This document shows, one piece after another, positions 43,432 to 51,932 of a stretch of DNA of 64,000 bases. Both the position numbers and the translations under genes were made by a program. The first letter of the stretch is position 1; each line of letters opens with the position of its first letter. Source of the stretch: GCA-2720975 sp964467985 (GTDB lineage: Bacteria; Planctomycetota; UBA1135; GCA-002686595); NCBI GenBank assembly GCA_964467985.1, contig CAYXTP010000004.1, positions 248,001 through 312,000 on the forward strand, given 5' to 3'. Below the pieces are notes generated by a model. The model saw only the letters and a program-made list of their open reading frames with translations, had not been told where the DNA came from and made no database searches.

Positions 43432-44124
43432 TCAGGCTCCGAATTGAACGCGGGCCCCGGGGCCCATGGATGTCGAAACGGAAACGCGACGCACGTACTC
43501 GCCCTTGACCGCCGCGGGCCGCATGCCCACGAGGTGATCCATGAACGCACCGAAGTTCGCCATGAGGTCTTCCGTCGAGAATGAGCGCTTGCCAATGGGT
43601 GCGTGAACATTGGCGCCGGCGTCGGTGCGGAACTCGACCTTGCCGGCCTTGAACTCGGTCACGGCATCGGCCACGTTCGGCGTCACGGTGCCACTCTTCG
43701 GTGAGGGCATCTTGCCTTGGGGACCCAGGACTTTGCCGAGCTTACCCACGTGCTTCATCATGTCCGGGCTGGCGATGACAATGTCAAAGTCCATCCAGCC
43801 GCCGGCGATGCGATCCGCCAGGTCGCCAGAGCCGACCACGTCCGCTCCAGCGGCCTCAGCCGCTTCGGCGTTGGCACCCTCAGCGAAGACGGCAATGAAC
43901 ACATCCTTGCCCAAGCCCTTGGGCAGTGAGACCGCGCCGCGCACCTGTTGGTCAGACTTGCGAGGGTCGACGCCGAGGCGCACGACGAGCTCGAAGGACT
44001 CGTCGAACTTCGGAGCCGGCAGGCTCTTCAGGAGTTCAAAGGCTTCGGCTGCCCCGTAGGTTTGGTTCCGGTCCACCCCAGCTAGGGCTTCCCGCATACG
44101 TTTGCTTCTCTTTGTGACTGTCAC
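43432..44124 (-). CDS. rplA: 50S ribosomal protein L1
   Basis: A 230-residue L1 that forms the mobile stalk at the E site. Diagnostic are GRGVDPRKSDQQVRG-like LGVDPRKSDQQVRGAVSLP, the second-domain GKLGKVLGPQGKMPSPKSGT, and the C-terminal MRPAAVKGEYVRRVSVS. L1 autoregulates rplKA in E. coli. It lies 2 bases after rplK. Confidence 0.97.
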   Translation of the reverse strand: MTVTKRSKRMREALAGVDRNQTYGAAEAFELLKSLPAPKFDESFELVVRLGVDPRKSDQQVRGAVSLPKGLGKDVFIAVFAEGANAEAAEAAGADVVGSGDLADRIAGGWMDFDIVIASPDMMKHVGKLGKVLGPQGKMPSPKSGTVTPNVADAVTEFKAGKVEFRTDAGANVHAPIGKRSFSTEDLMANFGAFMDHLVGMRPAAVKGEYVRRVSVSTSMGPGARVQFGA

Positions 44125-44126
44125 GA

Positions 44127-44552
44127 TTAGCCCTCCACCGCGATCCCGGAGGACCTGGCTGTGCCTTCAATAATCCGACAGGCGTGTTCCATGTCGCGGG
44201 CGTTGAGATCCTTCATTTTGATCTCAGCGATCTCCTCGACCTGGGCGCGGGTCACTTGGCCCACGATTTCGGTGCCGACCTCGCCGGCTCCCTTTTCAAC
44301 GCCTGCGGCCTTCTTCAACAGAACGGCGGCCGGCGGCGACTTCATGATGAAGTCGAACGTCCGGTCTTTGTAGACCGAGATCTCGACGGGAATGATCATC
44401 CCCATCTGGTCCCGGGTCTTGTCGTTGAACTGTTTGACGAAGTCCGAAATGTTCAGTCCATGCGCACCCAGAGCGGGTCCCACCGGGGGTGCCGGTGTGG
44501 CCTGCCCAGCCGGGCACTGCAGTTTGATTTTTGCTGTGAGTTCCTTGGCCAT
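44127..44552 (-). CDS. rplK: 50S ribosomal protein L11
   Basis: A 141-residue L11, the thiostrepton-site protein at the GTPase centre. It has the N-terminal [19 protein letters not shown] with the conserved prolines, ALGAHGLNI, and the C-terminal RNA-binding [21 protein letters not shown] chose the ATG at 44552; the extension to 44606 overlaps nusG. Confidence 0.97.
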   Translation of the reverse strand: MAKELTAKIKLQCPAGQATPAPPVGPALGAHGLNISDFVKQFNDKTRDQMGMIIPVEISVYKDRTFDFIMKSPPAAVLLKKAAGVEKGAGEVGTEIVGQVTRAQVEEIAEIKMKDLNARDMEHACRIIEGTARSSGIAVEG

Positions 44553-44553
44553 A

Positions 44554-45105
44554 TCAGACCGACTCCACTTCCCAGTACTTGAGGTCCACGGGCGTGGGAC
44601 GACCAAAAATGGTCACCACGACTCGGACAGTTCCCTTGTCAGCGTTGATGTCATCAACCACACCGTCAAACCCATCAAAGGGTCCGGTGTTGATCTTGAC
44701 CCGGTCGCCCTTGTCCAAGCCAATGGAGACTTGGGGGCGGGTTTCCGATTCAGTCATACGTGACAGAATCGTCGTCACCTCCTCTTCGGAGATGGCTGTC
44801 GGCTCACCACGGGATCCAAGGAAGTCGCGCAAACCGTCGACGCTCCTCAGGGCGGTGCGAGCCGTGATCATTCGTTTCTCGTCAGCTTCCTCGAGATCCG
44901 CTTGGACCATCAAGTAGCCGGGGTAGAGCTTCTTCTCCACCGTGCGCTTCTTGCCACCCTTCATGTCGGTCACGAGCTCGAAGGGGACCATGACCTGGGG
45001 CACCACGTCGGCCACACCGGCGATGCCCAAACGGGTGAGGGCGTTGTCTCGGATGCGTTTCTCACGACCGGACTGACAACGGATGAAATACCACTTGTAA
45101 GCCAT
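44554..45105 (-). CDS. nusG: Transcription antitermination factor NusG
   Basis: A 183-residue NusG. The NGN domain has [14 protein letters not shown] and LYPGYLMVQ, which bind the beta' clamp. The C-terminal KOW domain reads [19 protein letters not shown], the contact for Rho or S10. It is coupled with rplK (1 base gap) and lies 3 bases after secE. Confidence 0.97.
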   Translation of the reverse strand: MAYKWYFIRCQSGREKRIRDNALTRLGIAGVADVVPQVMVPFELVTDMKGGKKRTVEKKLYPGYLMVQADLEEADEKRMITARTALRSVDGLRDFLGSRGEPTAISEEEVTTILSRMTESETRPQVSIGLDKGDRVKINTGPFDGFDGVVDDINADKGTVRVVVTIFGRPTPVDLKYWEVESV

Positions 45106-45108
45106 GGC

Positions 45109-45543
45109 TCAGGCACCTCCTGTCAGAATGACGCGGGCCACTCGGCCCAGGAGAAAATCGATCCCCGCCAGGAAGATCATCAGTACGAGCACAGTCATCA
45201 TCACGGCCCAGGAGCCGTTGATGGCCTCATCGATCGTAGGCCAGCTCACCTTGCGCAGCTCCGACTCCGTCTCGATCAACAGGTCGGCGTTCTTGGGCGT
45301 CTGCTCCCAGCGGTAGAGCAGGCCTAGCGCCAAGGCCAGCACGCCCGCAGAGATCAGCAGTGCGGGCGATAGATCCATGCCCAGCACGGGTACGCGCATG
45401 CCACCGAGGGGCTGCCCCAGGGACTCGGCGAATGTCGTCGCCAATTCCGCACGCAGGCTCACACATCCATAGAAGATGAGGATGGCCAGGGACCAGAACG
45501 CGGCCATACGCGCCATGCGACCTTGATCTTTGCGGTAGGCCAT
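45109..45543 (-). CDS. secE: Protein translocase subunit SecE
   Basis: A 144-residue SecE with three predicted membrane segments (about 13-30, 57-77 and 111-132). The amphipathic helix and core TESELRKVSWPTIDEAINGS precede the last segment, the conserved part that clamps SecY. E. coli has the same three-helix plan, while many bacteria have only the last helix. It lies between rpmG and nusG, the standard order. Confidence 0.94.
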   Translation of the reverse strand: MAYRKDQGRMARMAAFWSLAILIFYGCVSLRAELATTFAESLGQPLGGMRVPVLGMDLSPALLISAGVLALALGLLYRWEQTPKNADLLIETESELRKVSWPTIDEAINGSWAVMMTVLVLMIFLAGIDFLLGRVARVILTGGA

Positions 45544-45673
45544 CTTGGGAGACTCCGAGGGTTAACGAAACGAGGGGAGGGGAATGGGGAAGAAGAGCTG
45601 CACTGAGAACCGTTCCGGGTTGGGGTGGGTCAGCCCACCGAAAGGCCCTAGAGAGGCTCTGCGTGGTTCGGAA

Positions 45674-45832
45674 TCAGAGCTTCTTTTCGCGGTGCGAAGT
45701 GTGGGCCCTGCAGTAGTTGCAGTACTTCTTCTTCTCGAGCTTGTAGGCCGCCTTCAGGCGCTTGTGCGTCGTGTAGTTGCGGTGTCTGCACACCGTGCAC
45801 TCCAGGAAGACGTAGCGTTCTTTGACCTTCAT
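45674..45832 (-). CDS. rpmG: 50S ribosomal protein L33
   Basis: A 52-residue L33 read by hand in the tuf-secE gap. It starts MKVKERYVFLECTVCRHRNY and keeps Cys12, Cys15, Cys38 and Cys41, the zinc-binding form. An overlapping frame on the same strand (45648-45869) is a shadow. The tuf-rpmG-secE-nusG order is common in bacteria. Confidence 0.95.
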   Translation of the reverse strand: MKVKERYVFLECTVCRHRNYTTHKRLKAAYKLEKKKYCNYCRAHTSHREKKL

Positions 45833-45926
45833 GGCTGGACCAGTCTGGGTATCGGGGTGGGAGAGACAAGGAGCAGGCTGTCAGAGCCTGCCCCCCATGT
45901 AGGTTGACGGGTGGTCGAGTGGCGGA

Positions 45927-47135
<1,209 letters not shown>

Positions 47136-47336
47136 GTTCTTGTCTCGCAGTCGATGGGGCTCGCGCCCGCAAGCGGTGGTGCGCTCCGCTCCAGATGCGC
47201 CCCGGACGGGGCCCACAGAGAAGAAACGCGGGTCAGTTACTTTTGAAAATCAGATGAAGTTGAGTACCGGCCATCCTTGACGGACAACCGACGAGAGCTT
47301 GTCGCACGGGTCGGCCCGCGGCGGCAATTGGGGAGC

Positions 47337-47411
<75 letters not shown>

Positions 47412-47485
47412 GCCCGTTTCCCGCACCGCCCGGCGCAGGCCAGGCGGGCTGGGGGTCATTGATCCGGGAGGAGAAGCAAACAGGA

Positions 47486-47559
47486 TGGAGCGGGTGAAGG
47501 GAATCGAACCCTCGTGTGCAGCTTGGAAGGCTGCCGTTCTACCATTGAACTACACCCGC
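47486..47559 (-). tRNA. tRNA-Gly (anticodon TCC)
   Basis: The acceptor GCGGGTG (47559-47553) pairs with CACCCGC, and the anticodon stem-loop GCAGCCTTCCAAGCTGC gives TCC, reading GGA/GGG. Encoded CCA at 47488-47486. Matches glyT in the E. coli tufB operon. Confidence 0.97.
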
Positions 47560-47743
47560 CCAAGGTGCTCTGCACTCCAGAGGGCCTCACACGTCTCAAA
47601 CCAGGGCTTTCACTCTATATATAAGGTGAAGGGACACAGGTCGGGGCTCGCGGGGGCGAGGGAGCAGGGACGCACGAAGAAACCGGCTGGGGGTCAAGGA
47701 ACGCGGGGCCCTGGACTTGAACTCCTGACGGGGAAATCAGGAA

Positions 47744-47828
47744 TGGTGGCGAGACCAGGATTCGAACCTGGGAAGGCTGAGCCAACAGATTTACAGTCTG
47801 TCCCCTTTGGCCGCTCGGGAATCTCGCC
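47744..47828 (-). tRNA. tRNA-Tyr (anticodon GTA)
   Basis: Class II tRNA with a long variable arm. The acceptor GGCGAGA (47828-47822) pairs with TCTCGCC, and the anticodon stem-loop ACAGACTGTAAATCTGT gives GTA. Discriminator A and encoded CCA (47746-47744). Matches tyrU in the E. coli order. The 184 bases to tRNA-Gly hold no gene. Confidence 0.97.
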
Positions 47829-48113
47829 AACCGGTGATCTTGCAGGCGACCGGTGCAAACGCATGGGCTCAGGCCGTGCGCCCGAGAAAACTCAAGCGGG
47901 GCCTGAGAGCCAACGCTCCCAAGTCATCCTCGGATCAATTTCGTGTTTCCAGTGAGCACCCTTCATGCGGGGCGGCGCAAGAAGGTCGACCTTGCGCAGC
48001 GCTTCAGCGAGTGGCTGAGGTGCCGGCGTTGGGTCGTGTTCGATTTGTCCTTTCGTCCGATCCGGTCGAGGCTCGAGCACCGCCAGCCGCCTACGGGACG
48101 AGGTCCCGAAGAC

Positions 48114-48189
48114 TGGAGCCAGCGGCGGGACTCGAACCCGCAACCTGCTGATTACAAATCAGCTGCTCTGCCAATTGAGCCACGCTGGC
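48114..48189 (-). tRNA. tRNA-Thr (anticodon TGT)
   Basis: The acceptor GCCAGCG (48189-48183) pairs with CGCTGGC, and the anticodon stem-loop GCTGATTTGTAATCAGC gives TGT, reading ACA/ACG. Encoded CCA at 48116-48114. First gene of the tRNA-tuf cluster, matching thrU in E. coli. The 285 bases to tRNA-Tyr hold nothing recognisable. Confidence 0.97.
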
Positions 48190-48275
48190 GGATAGCCGGG
48201 CGAGGCCCCAATACATCCATTCCAGGTCCTGTCCGCGGGTCGCGAACCGGGCATGGGTGGAGAATGGAGCGGCGT

Positions 48276-48303
48276 ATGGTACGGGCGACCCCTGGCGCGT
48301 CAA
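48276..48303 (-). promoter_or_regulatory. Candidate promoter of the tRNA-tuf cluster
   Basis: On the minus strand TTGACG (48303-48298) and TACCAT (48281-48276) are separated by 16 bases, about 87 bases upstream of the first tRNA. This is the expected place for the start of the superblock. Spacing is one base short of ideal and the -10 matches four of six positions. Confidence 0.45.
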
Positions 48304-48363
48304 GCACCCATGTGGCTTTTCGGGCAAAAGGCCTGAGAACGGCTCTGGCCGGTGCGCCTCCTC

Positions 48364-49509
48364 CTAGAGGTCCTTCATCTGACTCCGGTGGAACTCCCAG
48401 GCCACTCGCACCTGGTCGATGGAATCGCCGCCGTACTTGTCCAGGAACGCCTCCACCAAGGCCAAGGCCACCACAGCCTCACCCACCACGCTGGCCGCGG
48501 GCACAGAAGTCACGTCTGAGCGCTGGTACGTAGCCTGGACCGCCTCGCCACTCTCGAAATCAACGCTGGGAAGGCCCTGACGCAGGGAAGGGATGGGTTT
48601 CATGGCGGCGCGCAGGATGAGGGGCTGCCCGTTGGTCAAACCGCCCTCCAGCCCCCCCGCATTGTTGCTGCCCCGGGCGTAGCGCAGGGGCGCGCCCTCT
48701 GGCGCCGGCAGGATCGGGTCGTGCATGGCGGAGCCCCGGCGGCGAGCGGCTTCCAAGCCCAGCCCCACCTCGACGGCCTTGATGGCGGGCACGGAGAAGA
48801 GGGCGGCTCCCAGGCGCGAGGTCAGGCGTTCTGATCCACTCGAGTAGCCGCCCAGTCCCGCAGGCAACCCCGTGGCGCGCACTTCAAACACGCCACCCAG
48901 ACTGTCCTGCTCCGCCCTCGCCTGGTCCACAGCCTGAGCCATGACCCGATCCGCCTCTTCATCCAAGCTCCAAAATGGCGAGCGGTCGCGCACGGCCCGG
49001 TATTGCGAACCGGCTCTCTCAAAGCCACTCGAGTCGCAGCTGACGCCTCCGACCTCCAGGACGTGCGCAAAGATCTCCACTCCAAACGCTTCGAGCACCT
49101 GCCGGGCCAGGGCCCCAGCCCCCACGCGCGCTGCGGTCTCGCGAGCGCTGGCCCGTTCCAACACGGCCCGCGGGTCCCGGTGTCCGTGCTTCAGGCAGCC
49201 CGCCAAGTCCGCGTGGCCGGGCCGCGGATTGGAAGGAATCGGCAAGCTCTCGATGACCGCGTCCTTGTTCTTGATCAAGAAAGCGAGGGGCGATCCCAAG
49301 GTGCGCCCCGCTCGGGTTCCAGACAGGAGCTCCAGACAGTCCTGCTCAATCTTCATGCGTCCCCCACGACCGTAGCCCCCCTGACGGCGGGTGAGTTCTG
49401 CGTCCACGGACTGCAGATCCAAGTCGAGACCGGAGGGCATGCCCTCGACAATTCCGACCAGAGCCTGGCCGTGGGATTCCCCGGCGGTGCGGAAACTGAA
49501 ACGCGTCAC
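48364..49509 (-). CDS. aroC: Chorismate synthase
   Basis: A 381-residue AroC, which makes chorismate from EPSP using reduced FMN, the last shikimate step. The signatures are TAGESHG (8-14), RPGHADLAGCLKHGHRDPR (continuous), and near the end GGLTNGQPLILRAAMKPI and RSDVTSVPAASVVGEA. Length is in the normal range. Its start overlaps the stop of the receiver-domain gene by four bases, so the two are translationally coupled. Confidence 0.97.
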   Translation of the reverse strand: MTRFSFRTAGESHGQALVGIVEGMPSGLDLDLQSVDAELTRRQGGYGRGGRMKIEQDCLELLSGTRAGRTLGSPLAFLIKNKDAVIESLPIPSNPRPGHADLAGCLKHGHRDPRAVLERASARETAARVGAGALARQVLEAFGVEIFAHVLEVGGVSCDSSGFERAGSQYRAVRDRSPFWSLDEEADRVMAQAVDQARAEQDSLGGVFEVRATGLPAGLGGYSSGSERLTSRLGAALFSVPAIKAVEVGLGLEAARRRGSAMHDPILPAPEGAPLRYARGSNNAGGLEGGLTNGQPLILRAAMKPIPSLRQGLPSVDFESGEAVQATYQRSDVTSVPAASVVGEAVVALALVEAFLDKYGGDSIDQVRVAWEFHRSQMKDL

Positions 49510-50018
49510 TCCTGAATTCCTCCAGGGCCTGGTGCCGCGGGCCGCACTTCGACCCAGCCCTCGTCATTCTCGATCTCGCCGGCCTGTAGATCAGCGCTTG
49601 CCGCAGCGGGGTCGGTGGGGACGGAGGTTCCAGCCCCACCACTCACCCGGGCCAGGCAGGCGAGTATGTGAGCCTCCAGGGTCTCGAATTCGAACGGCTT
49701 GGCAAGTGTGTCCAGCACGGGCTCCAGCGCGAGCAACTCTGCGCGCAGGTCGGCGTCCAGGAAGCCCGAGACCACCAGGGTCGGAGGCAGCAGTCCGTCT
49801 CGCTCGAGGCGTGGCAATTCGACGCGAGCATTCTGAGCCCCAAGATCCACGTCCGAGAGCATCAAGTCTGGTTGTGACTCGGCCAAGGCTGCCCGCGCCT
49901 CGCCAAACGAACCCGCGCAACGTACCTGGTAGCCACGCTTCTCAAGGAACCAAGCCAACAGCTCCACGATACGCTCGTCGTTGTCCACCACCAAGATGTC
50001 TGCACGCGTGCCTGCCAT
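49506..50018 (-). CDS. Single-domain response regulator (CheY-like receiver)
   Basis: A 170-residue protein. Residues 6-120 form a receiver domain: acidic pair Asp12/Asp14, phospho-acceptor Asp56 (LMLSDVDLG), Ser84 in VVSGF, and Lys107 (AKPFEF). The remaining ~50 residues are Ala/Pro/Glu-rich with no output domain. It would accept phosphate from a histidine kinase not in the window. It starts the operon with aroC, an uncommon partner, and is divergent from the gene at 50185; the 166 bases between (50019-50184) must hold both promoters. Confidence 0.85.
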   Translation of the reverse strand: MAGTRADILVVDNDERIVELLAWFLEKRGYQVRCAGSFGEARAALAESQPDLMLSDVDLGAQNARVELPRLERDGLLPPTLVVSGFLDADLRAELLALEPVLDTLAKPFEFETLEAHILACLARVSGGAGTSVPTDPAAASADLQAGEIENDEGWVEVRPAAPGPGGIQE

Positions 50019-50184
50019 GGCCCGAGACTAGCGAGTCCTAGGCGTCAGCAGAAGTGGGGCGACGGGAGCCTCTGGCAACACCAGGATGCCTGCTTGCGAC
50101 GCGCCCAGGGCTCAGCCCGAAGAAAGCCCAACCTCTGGCGCCGGGATGACTAGGCTAGGCCCTTCACCCCCAGACACCCCCACC

Positions 50185-51912
50185 ATGCTGCACTTCAAAT
50201 CACTGACGGCTTGCCTGTTGCTCGTGAGTCCCACGTGGGCCCAAGACGCGGGCGCCACCGCACAGGATCCGGCCTCGACCCAACCCGAAGCCGAGGTGTC
50301 GACCATTGAAGCGCCGCTAAAGAAGCGGGGCTTGTTGCTGCGCTCAGACAAGGCTGTGGACGGCTACACGCTTCTGGCTCCCCTGCGCTCCAAGACTACG
50401 TGGCTTGTGGACATGCAAGGCGAGGAGGTACACAGCTGGCAGTCAGAGTACGCAGCGGGCAATTCCGTCTACCTGCTGGAAGACGGTTCGCTCCTGCGCT
50501 GCGGCAATCATCCGGAGTCATCGCCATTCCAGGGCGGTGGAGAAGGCGGCGTCGTAGAACGCTTCTCTTGGGAGGGTGAACTGCTATGGAGCATGGAGCT
50601 GTCAGATGAACATCACCTGCACCATCACGACATTGAGCCGTTGCCCAATGGCAACATTCTGGTGATCGCCTGGGAAGGCCGGTCGGTGGAGGAAGCCCTG
50701 GCCGCTGGCCGTGAGCCCGACTCCCTGGGGGCCCCCGACGCGCAGAGACCCTTCACTCTCTGGCCCGACATGGTGCTCGAGATCAAGCCGACCACGCCTG
50801 CGGGGGGCCAACGGGTTTGGGAGTGGCATGCGTGGGACCACCTCATCCAAGACTACGACGACCAGGCACGCAACTACGGAGTGCTCGCCGAGCACCCCGA
50901 ACGAATCGACGTCAACGCCGGCCTGCCGACCCGCAAGGAAAGCGCAGCGGAGCGACGCCGTCGTGAAGAACTCGAAGAGGAAATGCGGGCCCTGGGCTAC
51001 CTCGGTGAAGAGGAAGAAGACGCGGACGGGAGTGAGGAGGGAGACGAACCCAGACGCGGTGGACGTCGACCCCGCAGCGATTGGCTGCACACGAACGGCA
51101 TCGACTACAACGCCGAGCACGACCTGATCGCCCTCAGTATCCGCACGCTCAGCGAGGTGTGGATCATTGACCACTCCACGAGCACCGAGGAAGCCGCCGG
51201 TTCGTCAGGCGGACGTCATGGCAGGGGCGGTGACCTCCTGTATCGCTGGGGCAACCCGGCGCGTTACGGACAGGGTGGCGATGAACAGCGCACTCTCTTT
51301 GGCCAGCACGATCCGCGTTTTGTCACGGCCGCCGATGGCAGCCTGCGTCTGACAGTTTTCAACAACGGAGAAGGTCGTGGCGAGCAACCCTACAGCACGG
51401 TCGACGAGATCCTGCTGCCCATGAAGGACGGCCGATTCCAGCGCCCCGAGGCCCTGCCATTCGGGCCCGCCGCGCCGATCTGGTCCTATGCCGCTGAGGA
51501 CAAGACGAGCTTCTTCTCTTCCTTTGTCTCAGGCGCACACCGACTTCCCGGGGGCAACACCCTGATCTGCTCGGGGGCCCAGAGCCGTATTTTCGAAGTG
51601 ACCCCAGAGGGCGAGGTGGTCTGGGACTACATGAATCCCCTGGGCCAGCCTGAACCGAGACCGGAGGGACAGGGACCGACTGGGCCCGGTGCCCCTGGGC
51701 AAGGGCGAGCGAGGGGGGGACCTCCTGAGGGCGACCCGCCGGGTCCCACTCGGGGCACGGGCCCTCCCGGCCGACCCGTGGGTGGTGATGGCGGGCCGCG
51801 CCCGGCCCGGCGTGGACCGGGTGGCGGAGGGGGCGGTATGAACCCCTACGCCCTCTTTCGCGCCACTCGCATTCCCGCCGGCTACGCGGGCCTCTCCAAG
51901 TTGCGGGACTGA
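50185..51912 (+). CDS. Secreted arylsulfotransferase-family beta-propeller protein
   Basis: A 575-residue protein of the arylsulfotransferase (ASST) family, beta-propeller enzymes that move sulfate between phenolic compounds. A signal peptide (LTACLLLVSPTWAQ) ends near residue 19. Family-like blocks are LHHHDIEPLPNGNILVIAW (His146-148), DWLHTNGIDYN (His302), LFGQHDPRF (His375) and LPGGNTLICSGAQSRIFEV. Insertions are odd: an acidic Glu/Arg stretch (about 252-295) and a ~60-residue Gly/Pro/Arg run (about 488-550). Which His is catalytic cannot be told, and many planctomycete members have no known substrate. The start at 50185 was chosen for the signal peptide. Confidence 0.75.
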   Translation: MLHFKSLTACLLLVSPTWAQDAGATAQDPASTQPEAEVSTIEAPLKKRGLLLRSDKAVDGYTLLAPLRSKTTWLVDMQGEEVHSWQSEYAAGNSVYLLEDGSLLRCGNHPESSPFQGGGEGGVVERFSWEGELLWSMELSDEHHLHHHDIEPLPNGNILVIAWEGRSVEEALAAGREPDSLGAPDAQRPFTLWPDMVLEIKPTTPAGGQRVWEWHAWDHLIQDYDDQARNYGVLAEHPERIDVNAGLPTRKESAAERRRREELEEEMRALGYLGEEEEDADGSEEGDEPRRGGRRPRSDWLHTNGIDYNAEHDLIALSIRTLSEVWIIDHSTSTEEAAGSSGGRHGRGGDLLYRWGNPARYGQGGDEQRTLFGQHDPRFVTAADGSLRLTVFNNGEGRGEQPYSTVDEILLPMKDGRFQRPEALPFGPAAPIWSYAAEDKTSFFSSFVSGAHRLPGGNTLICSGAQSRIFEVTPEGEVVWDYMNPLGQPEPRPEGQGPTGPGAPGQGRARGGPPEGDPPGPTRGTGPPGRPVGGDGGPRPARRGPGGGGGGMNPYALFRATRIPAGYAGLSKLRD

Positions 51913-51932
51913 TCCCGCGCTGAGAACTACGC

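Noticed and set aside
47609..47630. TATATATA stretch between tRNA-Gly and tRNA-Tyr as a promoter
   Set aside because: A -10-like box on the minus strand is there, but no -35-like hexamer lies at 16-18 bases, and the tRNAs are probably one transcript.
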